A DNA stretch of 64,000 nt, from contig NZ_CP084580.1 in the NCBI RefSeq assembly GCF_021869765.1, positions 2,170,001-2,234,000 on the forward strand, given 5' to 3'. Positions within the stretch are counted from its first letter, which is position 1. Every line of letters begins with the position of its first letter. Of the stretch, positions 61,911-64,000 are shown one piece after another. The stretch comes from Chryseobacterium sp. MEBOG06 (GTDB lineage: Bacteria; Bacteroidota; Bacteroidia; Flavobacteriales; Weeksellaceae). Under the pieces are notes generated by a model. The model saw only the letters and a list, made by a program, of their open reading frames with translations, was not told where the DNA came from and did not search any database. Both the position numbers and the translations under genes were made by a program.

Positions 61911-61943
61911 CAAAAAAAGGAACTTTTGCACAAAAGTTCCTTT
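61911..61943 (-). terminator. Rho-independent terminator
   Basis: A perfect 13-bp stem AAAGGAACTTTTG / CAAAAGTTCCTTT with a 2-nt loop; the minus strand continues with TTTT. It follows the YtxH-like gene and precedes the holin-like gene, so the latter may need its own promoter or read-through. Confidence 0.85.
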
Positions 61944-61972
61944 CTGTAATTTACTTAAAAAAGATAAATTAC

Positions 61973-62323
61973 TTATTTTTTAAGATCATTAAGCTCTGCT
62001 TCTACATCTTTTACTACATCTGCAGTTTTAGAAACAATCTGATCTTTATATTTATCATATCCATCTTTTACAGTATGCGCCACTGTATTTGCTGTTTCTT
62101 TGAATGTAGAAGAAATATTGCTGTATTGGTCTTTCATTTTTTCAGAAACCTCACCGTATTTATTTTTAGCCTGATCCTTAATATCATTGGCTTTGGTTTT
62201 GATTTTTTTTCTGGTTTCTTTTCCTTCTTCAGGAGCATAAAGCATTCCCAATATGACACCTGCTGCAGCACCCGCTAAAAGTCCTGCCAATATACCTGCT
62301 GTATTATTTCCTTTTCTAGACAT
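61973..62323 (-). CDS. YtxH-domain protein
   Basis: A 116-residue protein with an N-terminal Gly-rich transmembrane helix (GILAGLLAGAAAGVILGMLYAP) followed by EEGKETRKKIKTKAND and a long helical tail with repeated Lys/Asp pairs, the YtxH pattern. YtxH is a general-stress envelope protein of unknown function. With the 61584 and 61083 genes it forms an envelope-stress set. Confidence 0.88.
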   Translation of the reverse strand: MSRKGNNTAGILAGLLAGAAAGVILGMLYAPEEGKETRKKIKTKANDIKDQAKNKYGEVSEKMKDQYSNISSTFKETANTVAHTVKDGYDKYKDQIVSKTADVVKDVEAELNDLKK

Positions 62324-62419
62324 TTTAAGTTTTTTAATAATTAATAATAGATTAGTTTTTTACAGTAATAAAACTTGCAATTTGTATACCAAAGGAGGTT
62401 TTAAGCCTATTAAAAAGTG

Positions 62420-63094
62420 TTAAATCTTTTCGATGTGAGATAAAATAAGAGCTATGGTTTCTTCTTTGGTCAGATTGGAATTATCAATAACGATAGCATC
62501 GTCAGCCTTCTTCAGTGGGGCTATTTCACGCTCACTATCGATTTTGTCTCGCTCAATGAGGTTTTGTTTTACATGCTCTTTATCGGCTTCCAGTCCCAGG
62601 CTTTTTAATTCCAGAAATCTTCTGTTGGTCCTTTCATCAATACTGGCAGTAAGGAAAAATTTATAGTCCGCATTTGGCAGAACTACTGTCCCTATGTCAC
62701 GTCCATCCATAATAACTCCGCCTTTTTCTGCCAAAGAACGTTGCGACTGTAATAAAAAGTCTCTTACTTCTTTCTGCTTGGCAACAAGGCTGACATTGTC
62801 GGAAACGATGTTGGTACGGATTTCTTTGGAGATATCGGTATGATTAAGAAAAAGAGTAAGTGTCCCATCGTTGTTTTTAAATTCAAGATTAATCTGGTCC
62901 AGTGAAGAGAACAGTATATTCAGATCAATCCCGCCATTTTCATTCAGACAATGCTGCATTGCGTACCAGGTAACACCTCTGTAAAGCGCCCCTGTATCCA
63001 TATGAATAAGTCCCAACTGATCAGCGATGATTTTAGAGATAGAACTTTTTCCGGTAGACGAGTACCCATCGATAGCTATTACAGGTTTTTTCAT
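62420..63094 (-). CDS. cmk: Cytidylate kinase
   Basis: A 224-residue kinase that phosphorylates CMP and dCMP with ATP. P-loop GYSSTGKSS (9-17), substrate motif MDTGALYRGVTW, MDGRDIGTVVLPNAD and the R-rich lid RTNRRFLELK, ending KKADDAIVIDNSNLT. Length and motifs are normal. It is next to the PorQ-like gene, a neighbourhood seen in many Bacteroidota genomes (from memory). Confidence 0.96.
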   Translation of the reverse strand: MKKPVIAIDGYSSTGKSSISKIIADQLGLIHMDTGALYRGVTWYAMQHCLNENGGIDLNILFSSLDQINLEFKNNDGTLTLFLNHTDISKEIRTNIVSDNVSLVAKQKEVRDFLLQSQRSLAEKGGVIMDGRDIGTVVLPNADYKFFLTASIDERTNRRFLELKSLGLEADKEHVKQNLIERDKIDSEREIAPLKKADDAIVIDNSNLTKEETIALILSHIEKI

Positions 63095-63176
63095 ATTGCA
63101 AATTTCTTGATTTTTTCTTAAAAATCAAGAGAAGCTGAGAAATTTCTTACTTATTTTAATATTTTCCGGGTCAGAA

Positions 63177-64000
63177 TTATTCTCCTCTGTGGCTGGAAAG
63201 ATCCATAGAGATTCCTATCTGGTTGACATTGGAAGAGTTGTGGTATCTGATGTGAGCATAATCTATCCTGAATTTTGAAACCTTAACCCCGAATCCCGCA
63301 GAAAGTCCTGAGAAGTTTCTTTGGTCGGCTACGGCAAGTTCGTTTCCTCTTCTTACATTATAGCCCAATCGGATATTAAAATTCTTTTCCGGGAAAAGTT
63401 CTGCTCCCAAGGAGAAGTGATCTGCAATCTTTCTGCCGGCATTTACCTTTTGTCCGTCTTTATTGTATTCCGAAGAAATATTAAATTCCTGCAGGTCATG
63501 AGCGGTAATGGTAATGGCAAGAGGGAAGTTCTTTAAGATTTTGGTATATCCCATATCAATTCGGAATGGAAGATTCTCTCTTTCTCCATTAAATGATTTC
63601 AGCTGAAAACCGAAATTTCTCAATACAAGGGAAAGAACTTCTTTATTCTTTTTATTATGATAGGTAATTCCTGCAGTTCCCGAGATAGCGGAAGAAGTGT
63701 AGTTATCTATTTTTGATGTAATAAAGTTGATTCCTCCACCTATTGTCCAGTCTTCTTCAAACTGGTAGGCGTATCCTCCACCGATGGCAACATCAGAGGC
63801 TTTAAATTCACCGTTTTCAAAACCGCTTTCATCTGTTCTCGGAATACTTCCGTAGCTCATATACCGGGCATTGATGGTGGCCATATGGCCATTTTCAAAA
63901 TCCTTGGCATAGGCTATCGTTCCGTATTTCGAATCGGCAAGGTATGCCGTAGCGTTTACAGAAAGCTGTTTGTCTGAATCTTTATTTAACACGGCAGGGT
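63177..64000 (-). CDS. porQ: PorQ-like type IX secretion protein (partial)
   Basis: The C-terminal 270+ residues of an outer-membrane beta-barrel protein of the PorV/PorQ family; the frame is open to the right window edge. Amphipathic strands and the family run AYAKDFENGHMATINARYMSYGSIPRTDESGFENGEFKASDVAIGGGYAYQ are typical of PorQ, ending in IRYHNSSNVNQIGISMDL. PorQ is needed for attachment of T9SS cargo. The GEVED protein at 6685 shows that T9SS cargo is present. The start lies outside the window. Confidence 0.8.
   Translation of the reverse strand, partial: PAVLNKDSDKQLSVNATAYLADSKYGTIAYAKDFENGHMATINARYMSYGSIPRTDESGFENGEFKASDVAIGGGYAYQFEEDWTIGGGINFITSKIDNYTSSAISGTAGITYHNKKNKEVLSLVLRNFGFQLKSFNGERENLPFRIDMGYTKILKNFPLAITITAHDLQEFNISSEYNKDGQKVNAGRKIADHFSLGAELFPEKNFNIRLGYNVRRGNELAVADQRNFSGLSAGFGVKVSKFRIDYAHIRYHNSSNVNQIGISMDLSSHRGE

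Noticed and set aside
1..64000. tRNA, rRNA, CRISPR arrays, transposases or prophage
   Set aside because: No cloverleaf with a conserved T-loop, no regularly spaced repeats with spacers and no transposase or phage structural motifs were found by reading both strands; a weak or divergent copy could be missed.

Overview
The window comes from an AT-rich Bacteroidota chromosome and most resembles Chryseobacterium or a close Weeksellaceae relative. Evidence: a type IX secretion sorting domain (6685-7995), a GLPGLI protein (8324-9142), a PorQ-like protein (63177-64000), a fused CcoNO oxidase, many Cys-lipoproteins, and repeated TAnnTTTG -7 promoter boxes typical of the phylum. No rRNA, tRNA, CRISPR, IS element or prophage was recognised. 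The assignment is from reading alone, with no database search.

Layout. 1-9.2 kb: C-terminus of a membrane pyrophosphatase fused to an OmpA domain, an aminotransferase, an M28 peptidase lipoprotein, a VOC/endonuclease-V-like pair, a thiolase behind a twin palindromic operator, an LRR protein, a GEVED/T9SS protein and a GLPGLI protein. 9.2-14.2 kb: SNF2 helicase with a SWIM finger, divergent from catalase. 14.4-24.2 kb: a regulator-rich region of four AraC-family genes next to an SDR, two MFS exporters and an HD hydrolase; several promoters carry direct repeats exactly 21 bp apart. 24.6-30.9 kb: an RND efflux operon. 31-32.3 kb: a decayed SDR pseudogene and a fifth AraC regulator. 32.7-35.2 kb: ccoNO and a small ccoQ without ccoP or assembly genes. 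35.2-41.5 kb: YciF-like ferritin, iron permease-like protein, a non-coding stretch with an inverted pair of perfect DnaA boxes, hydrolase, methyltransferase and uvrA.

42-46.6 kb: a TonB-dependent receptor with a DUF2490 protein, a small HD hydrolase, a YegP-like protein and two secreted hypotheticals. 46.6-53.2 kb: a beta-oxidation operon (marR, fadN, fadA, fadE, in the order of the Bacillus fadNAE operon) with two near-identical MarR-type palindromes at its promoter and a four-helix-bundle gene bracketed by inverted repeats inserted between fadN and fadA. 53.2-57.7 kb: FecCD/BtuC-type permease with ATPase, a TlpA lipoprotein and a ferredoxin-type reductase coupled to a SanA/YdcF protein. 57.7-64 kb: TamL-like BamA-family lipoprotein overlapping head-to-head with a TrmH/SpoU methyltransferase, three small envelope proteins, cytidylate kinase and PorQ.

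The main biology is envelope transport, one-component regulation and fatty-acid degradation. No wholly new multi-gene system is evident. The observations most worth following up are the pyrophosphatase-OmpA fusion, the 21-bp operators, the twin palindromes at two lipid-metabolism promoters, the repeat-bracketed gene inside the fad operon, the DnaA-box pair and a possible short RNA before the TonB receptor.
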